A stretch of DNA of 64,000 nt, taken from NCBI GenBank assembly GCA_017744365.1, contig JAGIBL010000001.1, positions 989,416 to 1,053,415 on the forward strand. The letters run 5' to 3'. The first letter of the stretch is position 1. Each line of letters begins with the position of its first letter. The DNA is from Nocardioidaceae bacterium (GTDB lineage Bacteria > Actinomycetota > Actinomycetes > Propionibacteriales > Nocardioidaceae). Below the pieces are notes generated by a model. The model ran no database searches. It had not been told where the DNA came from and worked only from the letters and a program-made list of their open reading frames with translations. A program made the position numbers and the translations under genes. Shown here piece after piece: positions 16,146 through 25,781 of the stretch.

Positions 16146-16187
16146 CTGTCTCAAATGCTAGACTTGAATCCGTAATGCTAGACAGGG
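16146..16187. promoter_or_regulatory. Putative IclR operator B, between amidohydrolase and iclR
   Basis: The 42-bp partner of 15024-15065 (30/42 identical). It contains the direct repeat ATGCTAGAC at 16155 and 16175 (20 bp apart, two helical turns). Read on the minus strand the repeats give two TAGCAT hexamers that could serve as -10 elements of the amidohydrolase promoter. It lies 9 bp before the amidohydrolase start and 39 bp before iclR, so it can serve both. Confidence 0.72.
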
Positions 16188-16225
16188 TGTCAGTTCCGGT
16201 CAATCACTCGGCCCAAGGAGTCCTC

Positions 16226-17032
16226 ATGTCGGAAAGAGGGGCGGCGCCGGCGACGTCGCGCACCGCGGAGCGCATCGTCGACCTGCTGACGCTGCTCGGT
16301 TCCCGGGACCAGCCGTTCACCGCACTGGAGATCGCGGCCGAGGTCGGCATCCCGAAGAGCAGCACTCACCAGCTGCTCAACTACCTCGCGACTCGCGACG
16401 TCGTCCGGTACGACCCGGTGCAGCGGACCTGGGGGCTCGGCGTGGCGGTCTTCCAGCTGGGCGCGGCGTACAAGCGCAGCCGGCCGCTCGAGGTGGTCGG
16501 GCGAGGCATCCTCGTCGATGTCGCGCAGGCCACCTCGACCACGACCCACCTGGCCGTGCTCGAGGGCCGCGACGTGCTCTACGTCGACAAGCAGCAGCAG
16601 CGGACCGGCACCGGGACCACCCAGCTGGTCACCGAGACCGGGGTGCGGCTGCCCGCGCACCTGACCGCGGTCGGCCGTGCCCTGCTGAGCACGTTCTCCG
16701 ACGAGCGGCTCACCGAGCTGTACCGCGACTACGAGTTCGTCCGCCGCACCAGCCTGGGGCCCGAGTCGCTGACCGAGCTGCTCCGGGACCTGGCGCGGGT
16801 GCGGGCCGACGGCTTCGCCATCGAGTCGGGCCTGACCACCGCCGGCATCACCTGCCTGGCCGCACCCGTGTTCGAGCAGGGCCCGGAGGCGGTGGCGGCG
16901 CTCGGCATCACCTTCGTCACCGACCAGATGAGCCCGGAGCAGGTCGATCAGCACGCCCGCACCGTGCAGGACTTCGCGCACCGGCTCTCGGCCGACCTCG
17001 GCTGGGCGCCGGGCACCTCGGAGGGTCAGTGA
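16226..17032 (+). CDS. IclR-family transcriptional regulator
   Basis: A 268-residue IclR protein: N-terminal winged helix (TAERIVDLLTLLGSRDQPFTALEIAAEVGIPKSSTHQLLNYL, about residues 12-53) and a C-terminal effector domain with TGVRLPAHLTAVGRALLS and AAPVFEQGPEAVAALGITFV. ATG 16226 has AAGGAG 5 nt upstream and gives the normal length; the upstream in-frame extension would overlap the operator. It is divergent from the amidohydrolase and co-transcribed with the RidA gene. It probably senses the island's substrate and controls both operators. Confidence 0.9.
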   Translation: MSERGAAPATSRTAERIVDLLTLLGSRDQPFTALEIAAEVGIPKSSTHQLLNYLATRDVVRYDPVQRTWGLGVAVFQLGAAYKRSRPLEVVGRGILVDVAQATSTTTHLAVLEGRDVLYVDKQQQRTGTGTTQLVTETGVRLPAHLTAVGRALLSTFSDERLTELYRDYEFVRRTSLGPESLTELLRDLARVRADGFAIESGLTTAGITCLAAPVFEQGPEAVAALGITFVTDQMSPEQVDQHARTVQDFAHRLSADLGWAPGTSEGQ

Positions 17033-17496
17033 TGACGGGCCTGGTGATCGAGAACGAGCGTGGCTCGTGGATCCTGCCGGAGCCGCCACGTCCGGCGGGC
17101 CGCTACCAGGAGGTCACCCGGTCGGGCCGGCTCCTGGCCACCTCCGGACACGGACCCGGTGCGGAGCCCGGGGTTCCCCAGCGCGGAGTCGTCGGCGCGG
17201 ACGTGAGCCTGGAGGACGGTCGCGTCGCGGCCGCGTCGACGATGCTCGCCGTGCTGGCCAGCTTGCATGACGAGCTGGGGAGCCTCGACGAGATCGCCCA
17301 GGTGATGCACGTGCAGGTGTTCGTGCGCTGCGCCGCCGACTTCGAGCGGCACCCGGCCGTCGCCGACGCCGCGTCCGAGGTCCTGGTCGGGGTGCTCGGT
17401 GCTGTCCGCGGCGCGCACAGCCGCACGGCGGTCGGCGTCGGCTCGCTGCCCTTCGGGATCCCGGTGGAGATCCACCTCACCGCGATGACCCGCTGA
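17032..17496 (+). CDS. RidA/YjgF-family protein
   Basis: A 154-residue RidA-fold protein, slightly longer than the ~130 of classical RidA. The conserved arginine that binds the carboxylate is present in HSRTAVGVGSLPFGIPVEIH near the C-terminus. RidA proteins hydrolyse reactive enamine/imine intermediates released by PLP enzymes to keto acids and ammonia. Start ATG 17032 shares a base with the iclR stop (TGATG); GTG 17029 is an alternative. Its presence alongside a PLP aminotransferase and amidase suits a nitrogen-removal pathway. It ends 3 nt from the convergent fadA5. Confidence 0.82.
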   Translation: MTGLVIENERGSWILPEPPRPAGRYQEVTRSGRLLATSGHGPGAEPGVPQRGVVGADVSLEDGRVAAASTMLAVLASLHDELGSLDEIAQVMHVQVFVRCAADFERHPAVADAASEVLVGVLGAVRGAHSRTAVGVGSLPFGIPVEIHLTAMTR

Positions 17497-17499
17497 GGC

Positions 17500-20042
<2,543 letters not shown>

Positions 20043-20070
20043 GCGAGAATTCTCTCGTTAACACGATGTT

Positions 20071-20110
20071 TTGACGCTCCCCGAGTGATGTTTCGCTCGG
20101 GGAGCGTCAA
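20071..20110 (+). terminator. Strong hairpin terminator after cyp125
   Basis: TTGACGCTCCCCGAG (20071-20085) pairs over 15 bp with CTCGGGGAGCGTCAA (20096-20110), loop of 10 nt. It lies 28 nt after the cyp125 stop and before the convergent gene ending at 20125, so it can serve both directions. Confidence 0.85.
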
Positions 20111-20124
20111 TTGCGCTCGGGCAG

Positions 20125-20646
20125 TCAGACCTGCGGGCCCTCGGTGCGCAGCCGCTGCACGCTCGTCATCGCCTCGCGGAGCTGCTCCAGCCAGTCCTCG
20201 GCGTGCTCGCCGACGAGCTTGACGCACCAGGAGAGCGCCTCGGCGCGGCTGCGGGCGACTCCGGCCTCGACCAGGGTGTCGAGGACCTGCCGCTCGGGTT
20301 GCCGGAGCCGGGTCATCACGGGCGCGGCGATGTTGGTGAAGAGGGCGCGGGTCGAGCCGCAGGCGGCACCCCACGCGACCTTCCGGTCGAACCGGCGCTC
20401 GGCCTCCCGCGCGATCCGGATCCGGTCCTCCCGGGTCTCCTCGCGGAACCTCGTGATCCGCCCGATCGCGGCCTCGCGGGCCTCCTCGGCCGGGGTGTCC
20501 TCGGTGACGCCGTCGGGGAGCGCCAGCCGCCCGACGACGACGATCTCCTCCCGGTCCACCTCGACCGAGGCCGGCTCGGTGAACCAGGCCTCGGGAAGTC
20601 GCCCGCGCACCCACGCGGTGATCTGCTCCTGCTCCGTCGCGCCCAT
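20125..20646 (-). CDS. Conserved actinobacterial protein of unknown function
   Basis: A 173-residue acidic protein. The first half is mixed (AWVRGRLPEAWFTEPASVEV, then EEIVVVGRLALP), followed by a long charged helix. The C-terminal segment, LDTLVEAGVARSRAEALSWC, looks like the helix-turn-helix part of ribbon-helix-helix antitoxins, which is only a resemblance. ATG 20646 has AGGAGG 7-8 nt upstream. Three tandem octamers abut that ribosome-binding site, suggesting autoregulation. It has no evident tie to steroid genes. I recall similar sequences in other actinobacteria but no function. Confidence 0.65.
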   Translation of the reverse strand: MGATEQEQITAWVRGRLPEAWFTEPASVEVDREEIVVVGRLALPDGVTEDTPAEEAREAAIGRITRFREETREDRIRIAREAERRFDRKVAWGAACGSTRALFTNIAAPVMTRLRQPERQVLDTLVEAGVARSRAEALSWCVKLVGEHAEDWLEQLREAMTSVQRLRTEGPQV

Positions 20647-20658
20647 GACGACACCTCC

Positions 20659-20682
20659 TGTAACGATGTAATCATGTAATCA
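20659..20682. repeat. Three tandem octamers, probable operator of the 20125-20646 gene
   Basis: On the minus strand the order is TGATTACA, TGATTACA, TCGTTACA, contiguous, ending one base into the AGGAGG ribosome-binding site. The AT content is far above the surroundings. Such phased 8-bp half-sites are typical of cooperative binding sites of small dimeric repressors. Confidence 0.7.
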
Positions 20683-20688
20683 CGCCGT

Positions 20689-21711
20689 TCAAGAGGAACG
20701 CCAGACCTCCGCGGAGGCAGCGTCGTAGAAGGAGACCGTCAGCGGGTCACCGCCGTTTTCGGCCCGCTCGTCCTCGAGGCCGGCCGCCCGCCGCTGCACC
20801 TGCCGGCGATCCCGGCCCGGAGCCGAGCCGTGCACCCCGACGTACAGGCGGTCGACCCGGGACTCGCGGTGCGCGATCGCGTCGAGCAGGTGACCGTCGT
20901 TGTCGGACAGGCTCAGGCCGTGCACGAACAGGCTGCCCGCGGTGCTCGCCAGCTCGGCGTGGCAGTGCGCCAGGTAGGGGTTGCGCGCGATCCGGGCCTC
21001 CTTGTCCGCGCGCGTGCCCTCCGTGACGACCAGCGGGTACCGGCCCTTCTCCAGGTTGGCCACGAGCTGCTCGACCAGCGGTCCGTCGACCCGCTCGAGC
21101 TTGTGGACGACGTCGCCGCGCATGTACAGGTGCACCGCGCCGTGCAGGTAGAAGAGGCTCTGGTCCGCACGCTTGCGCGGCGGGATCCAGCGCAGCGGCT
21201 GGCCGGAACGGGGCCGCAGGAACCGGTCCTTCCGTACGACGTCAGTGCCGCCGGCGTGCAGCACCGCCCAGTAGAGCAGCAGGTCGTAGCTGACCGTGAA
21301 GACCCGGCCGAAGTGGGCCAGGAAGGCGACCGCGTGGGCGTACTCCTCGTCGGTGACCTCGGCGGAGGAGGCGGGATGGATCCGGGAGATCGCCTCGACC
21401 AGACCGCGTTGCACGACGGACGCGTCCTCGCGCAGCCGGCCGGCCAGGCGAGTGCTGCGCGCGGAGTAGAGACCGACCAGGCCGGCCGTCGCACGCAACC
21501 GGTCCATCACGGTCTCGAAGTCGTCGGAGCCGACCTCGCCGAACAGCCGGTCGCGGTCGACGGAGAGGTCCGGCATCTCGGCGACGTCGCGCAGCCGGCC
21601 GTAGGCGAACTCGTCGCTGAACGCGCGGCTGAACCCGTTGCCGAGCAGCACGCTGCGCTCGGTCGCGTCCCGGTCGTCGGCGAGGGCCTCGGCAAACGTC
21701 GCAAGCGTCAC
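20689..21711 (-). CDS. SIR2-like (DUF4917-type) protein
   Basis: A 340-residue protein. The N-terminal SVLLGNGFSRAF resembles the nucleotide-binding GxGxS of SIR2-like folds; later VSYDLLLYWAVL, FYLHGAVHLY and LFVHGLSLSDNDGHLLDAI follow the DUF4917/SIR2-like pattern. SIR2-like proteins of bacteria often cleave NAD in antiphage defence, but no partner effector gene is beside it. GTG 21711 is supported by TAGTGT (21719-21724) 7 nt upstream, a leaderless promoter signature. The next gene on the same strand, map, lies 20 nt upstream. NADase or defence roles are inference only. Confidence 0.65.
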   Translation of the reverse strand: MTLATFAEALADDRDATERSVLLGNGFSRAFSDEFAYGRLRDVAEMPDLSVDRDRLFGEVGSDDFETVMDRLRATAGLVGLYSARSTRLAGRLREDASVVQRGLVEAISRIHPASSAEVTDEEYAHAVAFLAHFGRVFTVSYDLLLYWAVLHAGGTDVVRKDRFLRPRSGQPLRWIPPRKRADQSLFYLHGAVHLYMRGDVVHKLERVDGPLVEQLVANLEKGRYPLVVTEGTRADKEARIARNPYLAHCHAELASTAGSLFVHGLSLSDNDGHLLDAIAHRESRVDRLYVGVHGSAPGRDRRQVQRRAAGLEDERAENGGDPLTVSFYDAASAEVWRSS

Positions 21712-21731
21712 GCCGAGGACACTAGAGCGAA

Positions 21732-22496
21732 TCAGCGCGCCGTCAGGACCAACGGGCCGTCCGGAGTGACCGCAATGGTGTGCTCGCTGTGCGCACCGCG
21801 CGACCCGTCCGCGCTGCGCAGCGTCCAGCCGTCCGGGTCCGTCCAGATCTGGTCGGTGCCGCGCATGAACCACGGCTCGATCGCGATCACCAGGCCCGGC
21901 TTGACCGGCATCCCGCGCCCGGGGCGCCCGTCGTTGGCCACGTGCGGGTCGCCGTGCATGGTGCGGCCGACGCCGTGCCCGCCGAACTGCAGGTTCACGC
22001 TCAGGCCGGCCTCGCGCGCCACCGAGCCAATGGCGTGCCCGATGTCGCCGAGCCGGTTGCCGGGGACGGCGGCCGCGATGCCGGCCTCGAGCGCGCGCTC
22101 GGTCGTCGCGATCAGGGCGAGGTCCGCCGGGTCCTGGGTGCCGACCACGACCGAGAGAGCCGAGTCCGCGACCCAGCCGTCGACCGAGGCCGCGAAGTCG
22201 ACGCTGAGCAGATCGCCGTCGCGCAGCGCGTAGTCGTGCGGGAGCCCGTGCAGCACCGCGTCGTTCACGCTGGTGCACAGCACCTTGCCGAACGGCATCG
22301 CCCCGAACGACGGGTGGTAGTCGACGTAGCAGGAGGTGGCGCCGCGCTCGTCGATCATCCGGGCGGCCAGCGCGTCGAGATCGAGCAGGTTCACGCCGAC
22401 GCCGGCCGCCTCCTTCAGCGCGGACAGGACGTCGGCGACGAACCGCCCGGCAGGACGCATCTGCTCGATCTCGGCAGGGGTGTAGAGCTCGATCAC
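21732..22496 (-). CDS. map: Methionine aminopeptidase
   Basis: A 254-residue M24 peptidase. Metal ligands are recognisable in VDFAASVDGWVADSA (Asp/Asp), GGHGVGRTMHGDP (His), VIAIEPWFM (Glu) and SEHTIAV. Removes the N-terminal Met in the cytosol. The frame allows a GTG at 22505, but TAGGGT (22504-22509) would then overlap the coding start; GTG 22496 lies exactly 7 nt after it, giving the normal MIELYTPAEIEQM N-terminus, so I choose 22496 (leaderless). It is an isolated housekeeping gene between steroid genes, and may be one of several map paralogs. Confidence 0.88.
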   Translation of the reverse strand: MIELYTPAEIEQMRPAGRFVADVLSALKEAAGVGVNLLDLDALAARMIDERGATSCYVDYHPSFGAMPFGKVLCTSVNDAVLHGLPHDYALRDGDLLSVDFAASVDGWVADSALSVVVGTQDPADLALIATTERALEAGIAAAVPGNRLGDIGHAIGSVAREAGLSVNLQFGGHGVGRTMHGDPHVANDGRPGRGMPVKPGLVIAIEPWFMRGTDQIWTDPDGWTLRSADGSRGAHSEHTIAVTPDGPLVLTAR

Positions 22497-22512
22497 GCCC
22501 GCCACCCTACGG

Positions 22513-23682
22513 TCAGCTGCTCGGCTTCTCGGCCCCCACCAGCCACATCGCGAAGAACTGCGAGCCGCCGCCGTACGCGTGGCCGAGCGCCTTGCGGGCT
22601 CCGTCGACCTGGTGCTCGCCCGCTTCGCCCATGACCTGCAGCGATGCCTCGGCGAACCGGATCATCCCGCTGGCGCCGATCGGGTTCGAGGAGAGCACGC
22701 CGCCGCTCATGTTCACCGGCAGGTCGCCACCGAGCGCGGTCACACCGGACTCGGTCAGCTTCCAGCCCTCGCCCTCGGCCGCGAAGCCCAGATTCTCCAG
22801 CCACATCGGCTCGAACCAGGAGAACGGCACGTAGATCTCGGCGCAGTCGACCTCGTCGTACGGGTTGGTGATCCCGGCCTGCTTCCACAGCGCGGCGGCC
22901 GCCTCGCGGCCGGCGTGCGGGTTGACCTGGTCGCGCTCGGCCGCGGTGGTCGGCTCCGAGCGCATCTGGGTGCCGTGGATCCAGGCCGGGTTCGCGATGT
23001 CCGAGGCGGCCACGGCGTCCTCCGACGCGATCACCAGCGCGCAGGCGCCGTCGGAGGACGGGCAGGTCTCGTCGTACCGGATGGGGTCCCACAGCATGGT
23101 GGAGGCGAGCACGGACTCGACGGTGGTGCCCTCGTTCTGCAGGTGCGCGTAGGGGTTCTTCAGCGCGTTCTGCCGGTCCTTGGCGGCCACGATCGCGCCG
23201 ACGTGCGTGGGCGCACCGGAGCGGCGGATGTAGGAGCGCACGTGCGGGGCGAAGTAGCCGCCGGCGCCGGCGTGCACCGGCATGATGAACGGCACCGGCA
23301 CCGAGAGCGCCCACATCGCGTTGGACTCCGACTGCTTCTCGAAGGCGACGGTGAGCACCCGCTGGTGGACGCCGGCCTGGACGAGCGAGGCCGCCACGAT
23401 CGCGGTCGACCCGCCCACCGAGCCGGCGGTGTGCACCCGGAGGAGCGGCTTGCCGGCGGCGCCGAGCGCGTCGGCCAGGTAGAGCTCGGGCATCATCACG
23501 CCCTCGAACAGGTCCGGCGCCTTGCCGACGACGACGGCGTCGATGTCGGCGAAGGTCAGCTGCGCGTCGGCGAGGGCCCGGTCGACGGCCTCGCGGAGCA
23601 GGCCCGCGATGGACACGTCCTTGCGCTGTGCCTGGTACTTGGTCTGGCCGACTCCGATGACGGCCGCGGGGATCTTCGCCAT
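22513..23682 (-). CDS. ltp3: Thiolase-like lipid-transfer protein Ltp3
   Basis: A 389-residue thiolase-superfamily protein of the SCP-x/lipid-transfer type (opening PAAVIGVGQTKYQAQRKDVS, HTAGSVGGSTAIVAASLV, final NMSGGVLSSNPIGASGMIRF). Instead of the thiolase active-site Cys there is an AGSVGG segment, as in steroid aldolases/Ltp proteins. With ltp4 and the Zn-ribbon/OB protein it mirrors Rv3523-Rv3522-Rv3521. Ltp proteins with such partners form aldolase-type complexes acting on steroid side chains; for ltp3/ltp4 the exact reaction is not established. ATG 23682 follows GGAGGG; 2-nt gap to ltp4. Confidence 0.85.
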   Translation of the reverse strand: MAKIPAAVIGVGQTKYQAQRKDVSIAGLLREAVDRALADAQLTFADIDAVVVGKAPDLFEGVMMPELYLADALGAAGKPLLRVHTAGSVGGSTAIVAASLVQAGVHQRVLTVAFEKQSESNAMWALSVPVPFIMPVHAGAGGYFAPHVRSYIRRSGAPTHVGAIVAAKDRQNALKNPYAHLQNEGTTVESVLASTMLWDPIRYDETCPSSDGACALVIASEDAVAASDIANPAWIHGTQMRSEPTTAAERDQVNPHAGREAAAALWKQAGITNPYDEVDCAEIYVPFSWFEPMWLENLGFAAEGEGWKLTESGVTALGGDLPVNMSGGVLSSNPIGASGMIRFAEASLQVMGEAGEHQVDGARKALGHAYGGGSQFFAMWLVGAEKPSS

Positions 23683-23684
23683 GG

Positions 23685-24734
23685 TCAACGACCCTCCATC
23701 GTGCAGACGAGGTTGTGCTGCAGGGCAGGCCCGGACGTCGCGTGCGCGAGCGCCTTGCCGGACGTGCCGTCCCATACCCGGGACGCGGCCTCGCCGATCC
23801 GGTTGAGGCCGGCGGTGAAGAGCGGGTTGGCGGTGAGCGCGCCACCGGACGGGTTGATGCTCACGTCGCCGCCGAGCCCGAGCGCGTCGCGCAGGATCAG
23901 CTCCTGGTGGCTGAACGGTGCGTGCAGCTCGGCCAGGTCCACCCCCTCCACGCCGGCGGCGCGGCCCGAGGCGGCGGTGCTCGTCGAGACCGTCAGATCC
24001 CTGGCGTTGAGGGCGATCGGCTCGATCCGGTGCTCGAACCCGGTGATCCACGCGGGGTTCGCGCGCGCCTCGCGGGCCTTGTCGCCGGCCGCGATCACGA
24101 TGGCGGCGGCGCCGTCGGAGACCGGTGCGCAGTCCCAGCGGCGCAGCGGGTCGGCGTACATCGGCTGCGCCAGCACGTCGTCCAGCGAGATGGTGCCACG
24201 CCGGATCGCCCACTCGTTGCCGGCCGCGTCGGTCATCGATCGCGCGACGACCTCGGCCATCGCCTTCTCGTCCCACACGCCCCGGTCGAGTCCCTCGCGG
24301 GCCTGCAGGCCGGCCAGGGAGACCGCGTCGGCCCACAGCGGCTGCACCGTGTACGGGTCCAGCTGCAGCGACATGGTCTTGCGCAGCAGGCCGGCCGAGG
24401 CCTTGCCGAACCCGTAGACCAGCGCGGTGTCGACCTCGCCGGTCTGGATCTTCACCCAGGCCTCGTAGAGCGCCCAGGCCGCGTCCATCTCCACGTGCGA
24501 CTCCATCACCGGCGGCAGCGCGCCGATGGCGTCGACCGCGGAGACGAACGAGAACGACCGCCCGGCCAGGTAGTCGCTGGAGCCGGAGCACCAGAAGTCG
24601 ATGTCGGACTTGGTCCAGCCGGTCTGCTCGAAGAGCTCGGCGAAGATCGGGACGAGCAGCTCCACGCAGGTGGGCGAGCCGTCCATCTCCTTCATCTGTC
24701 GCTGGGCGAAGCCCACGACCGCAACGTCACGCAA
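23685..24734 (-). CDS. ltp4: Thiolase-like lipid-transfer protein Ltp4
   Basis: A 349-residue thiolase-fold protein with DVAVVGFAQRQM at the start, VDFWCSGSSDYLAG-type Cys region early, and INPSGGALTANPLFTAGLNRIGEA near the end. Paired with ltp3 downstream and a DUF35 OB-fold protein upstream, as in mycobacterial Rv3522. The start is TTG 24734 with AAGGAG 7-8 nt before it; no ATG or GTG fits better. It likely makes a heteromer with the other two products; a role on sterol side-chain CoA esters is inferred from the KstR box upstream of the operon. Confidence 0.83.
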   Translation of the reverse strand: MRDVAVVGFAQRQMKEMDGSPTCVELLVPIFAELFEQTGWTKSDIDFWCSGSSDYLAGRSFSFVSAVDAIGALPPVMESHVEMDAAWALYEAWVKIQTGEVDTALVYGFGKASAGLLRKTMSLQLDPYTVQPLWADAVSLAGLQAREGLDRGVWDEKAMAEVVARSMTDAAGNEWAIRRGTISLDDVLAQPMYADPLRRWDCAPVSDGAAAIVIAAGDKAREARANPAWITGFEHRIEPIALNARDLTVSTSTAASGRAAGVEGVDLAELHAPFSHQELILRDALGLGGDVSINPSGGALTANPLFTAGLNRIGEAASRVWDGTSGKALAHATSGPALQHNLVCTMEGR

Positions 24735-24747
24735 TGTCCGGCTCCTT

Positions 24748-25719
24748 CTACAGGTGCTGCTTGTAGGTCTCGTAGTCCGCGTCCGGCTCGCCGGTCGGGC
24801 GGAAGTAACGGATGTTGTTGAGGTCGGTGGTCCACTCCTCGCGGGGCTTCCAGACCGCCTCCACCCGCATCCCCATCCGTACGTCGGCCGCGTCCACGTC
24901 GAGGATCAGGTGCAGGAACGCGATGTCGGCGCCGTCGAGGAGCACGTACGCCGAGACGTACGGCGGCTCGATCTTCTGCCCCTGGAACGGAACGTTCACG
25001 ATGCAGAAGGTGGTGACGGTGCCGCGGTCGGGCAGCTCGACCTCGTCGGTGGTCGGCACGCCATCGACCGGGCAGGCCCCGCGCGGCGGCACGTAGACCT
25101 TCTGGCAGACCGGGCAGCGCTGCCCGAACAGCTTGCCGTCGGCGAGGCCGCGGAAGAACTTCGACTCCTCGGGGGAGGCGGCGTAGACGTACTCGAGGTG
25201 CACGGGGCTGACGATCCCGGTGACCTCCGGCTCACCGCTCTCGACGGAGACGGAGACGGAGGCGGGCGCGTCGCCGGCGGGCTCGAAGCAGGCGATGTCG
25301 CGGATGCTGCCGGTGAGCTCGTCGGCCCAGCGGACCTGGACGCGCATGCCGGTGCTGATGTCTGCCGGGCTCTCGACCGCGACCGCGTGCAGCAGGGGCG
25401 CGTCGGCGCCGTCGAGCAGCACGTGCGCGAAGGCGAACGGCCGGTCCAGCGGCTGGCCGGCGAACGGCTCGGGCACCCAGGTCCAGCTCTGCACCACGCC
25501 GGCCCAGGAGACCGGCACCAGGTCGGTGACCGCCTCGTGGGTGACCGGGTCGTACTCGGGCGGCGGGACCACCACGGTGCCGTCGGCGAGCCGGCCGCCG
25601 AGCACCTGCTGCTGGGCGAGCGCCGACATGAACCGGGACAGCACCGGGCCGAGCGAGCGGGTGTAGTCGAACTCGACCTTCATCGGTGCACTGAGCGTGC
25701 GAGATTCCCCTGGGGCCAT
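24748..25719 (-). CDS. Zn-ribbon/OB-fold (DUF35) CoA-binding protein, Rv3521-like
   Basis: A 323-residue protein with the DUF35 zinc ribbon GQRCPVCQKVYVPPRGACPVDG (two CxxC-type knuckles) in the second half, followed by an OB-fold; the first half looks like a related hot-dog/OB repeat. Such proteins pair with Ltp thiolase-like aldolases. First gene of the operon with ltp4 and ltp3. Start options are ATG 25719 and ATG 25683. I choose 25719 because CACTTT lies 6 nt upstream and the KstR box is just behind it; 25683 has no ribosome-binding site. Confidence 0.78.
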   Translation of the reverse strand: MAPGESRTLSAPMKVEFDYTRSLGPVLSRFMSALAQQQVLGGRLADGTVVVPPPEYDPVTHEAVTDLVPVSWAGVVQSWTWVPEPFAGQPLDRPFAFAHVLLDGADAPLLHAVAVESPADISTGMRVQVRWADELTGSIRDIACFEPAGDAPASVSVSVESGEPEVTGIVSPVHLEYVYAASPEESKFFRGLADGKLFGQRCPVCQKVYVPPRGACPVDGVPTTDEVELPDRGTVTTFCIVNVPFQGQKIEPPYVSAYVLLDGADIAFLHLILDVDAADVRMGMRVEAVWKPREEWTTDLNNIRYFRPTGEPDADYETYKQHL

Positions 25720-25729
25720 GGCACCAAAG

Positions 25730-25743
25730 TGAAACACGTTCTA
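25730..25743. promoter_or_regulatory. KstR box between the ltp operon and the LLM/fadD operon
   Basis: TGAAACACGTTCTA matches TnnAACnnGTTnnA fully. It overlaps TAGTAT (25742-25747), a likely -10 of the plus-strand LLM gene, and lies 11 bp before the start of the minus-strand gene, so one site can shut both promoters. Confidence 0.88.
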
Positions 25744-25781
25744 GTATTCGGAGCAAGGAGAACCGCGACGCGAGGAGCAAC

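Noticed and set aside
15184-16203. Longer amidohydrolase starting at 16203
   Set aside because: It would run through operator B and into the leader of the divergent iclR gene; GTG 16137 has a proper AGGAGA.
9015-17496. Mobile genetic island with integrase or insertion-sequence ends
   Set aside because: I found no integrase, transposase, tRNA target or flanking direct repeats; base composition looks like the neighbours. The insertion is called only from gene content and recalled synteny.
21732-22505. Methionine aminopeptidase start at GTG 22505
   Set aside because: That codon overlaps the TAGGGT -10 element; GTG 22496 lies at the 7-nt leaderless spacing and gives the usual N-terminus.
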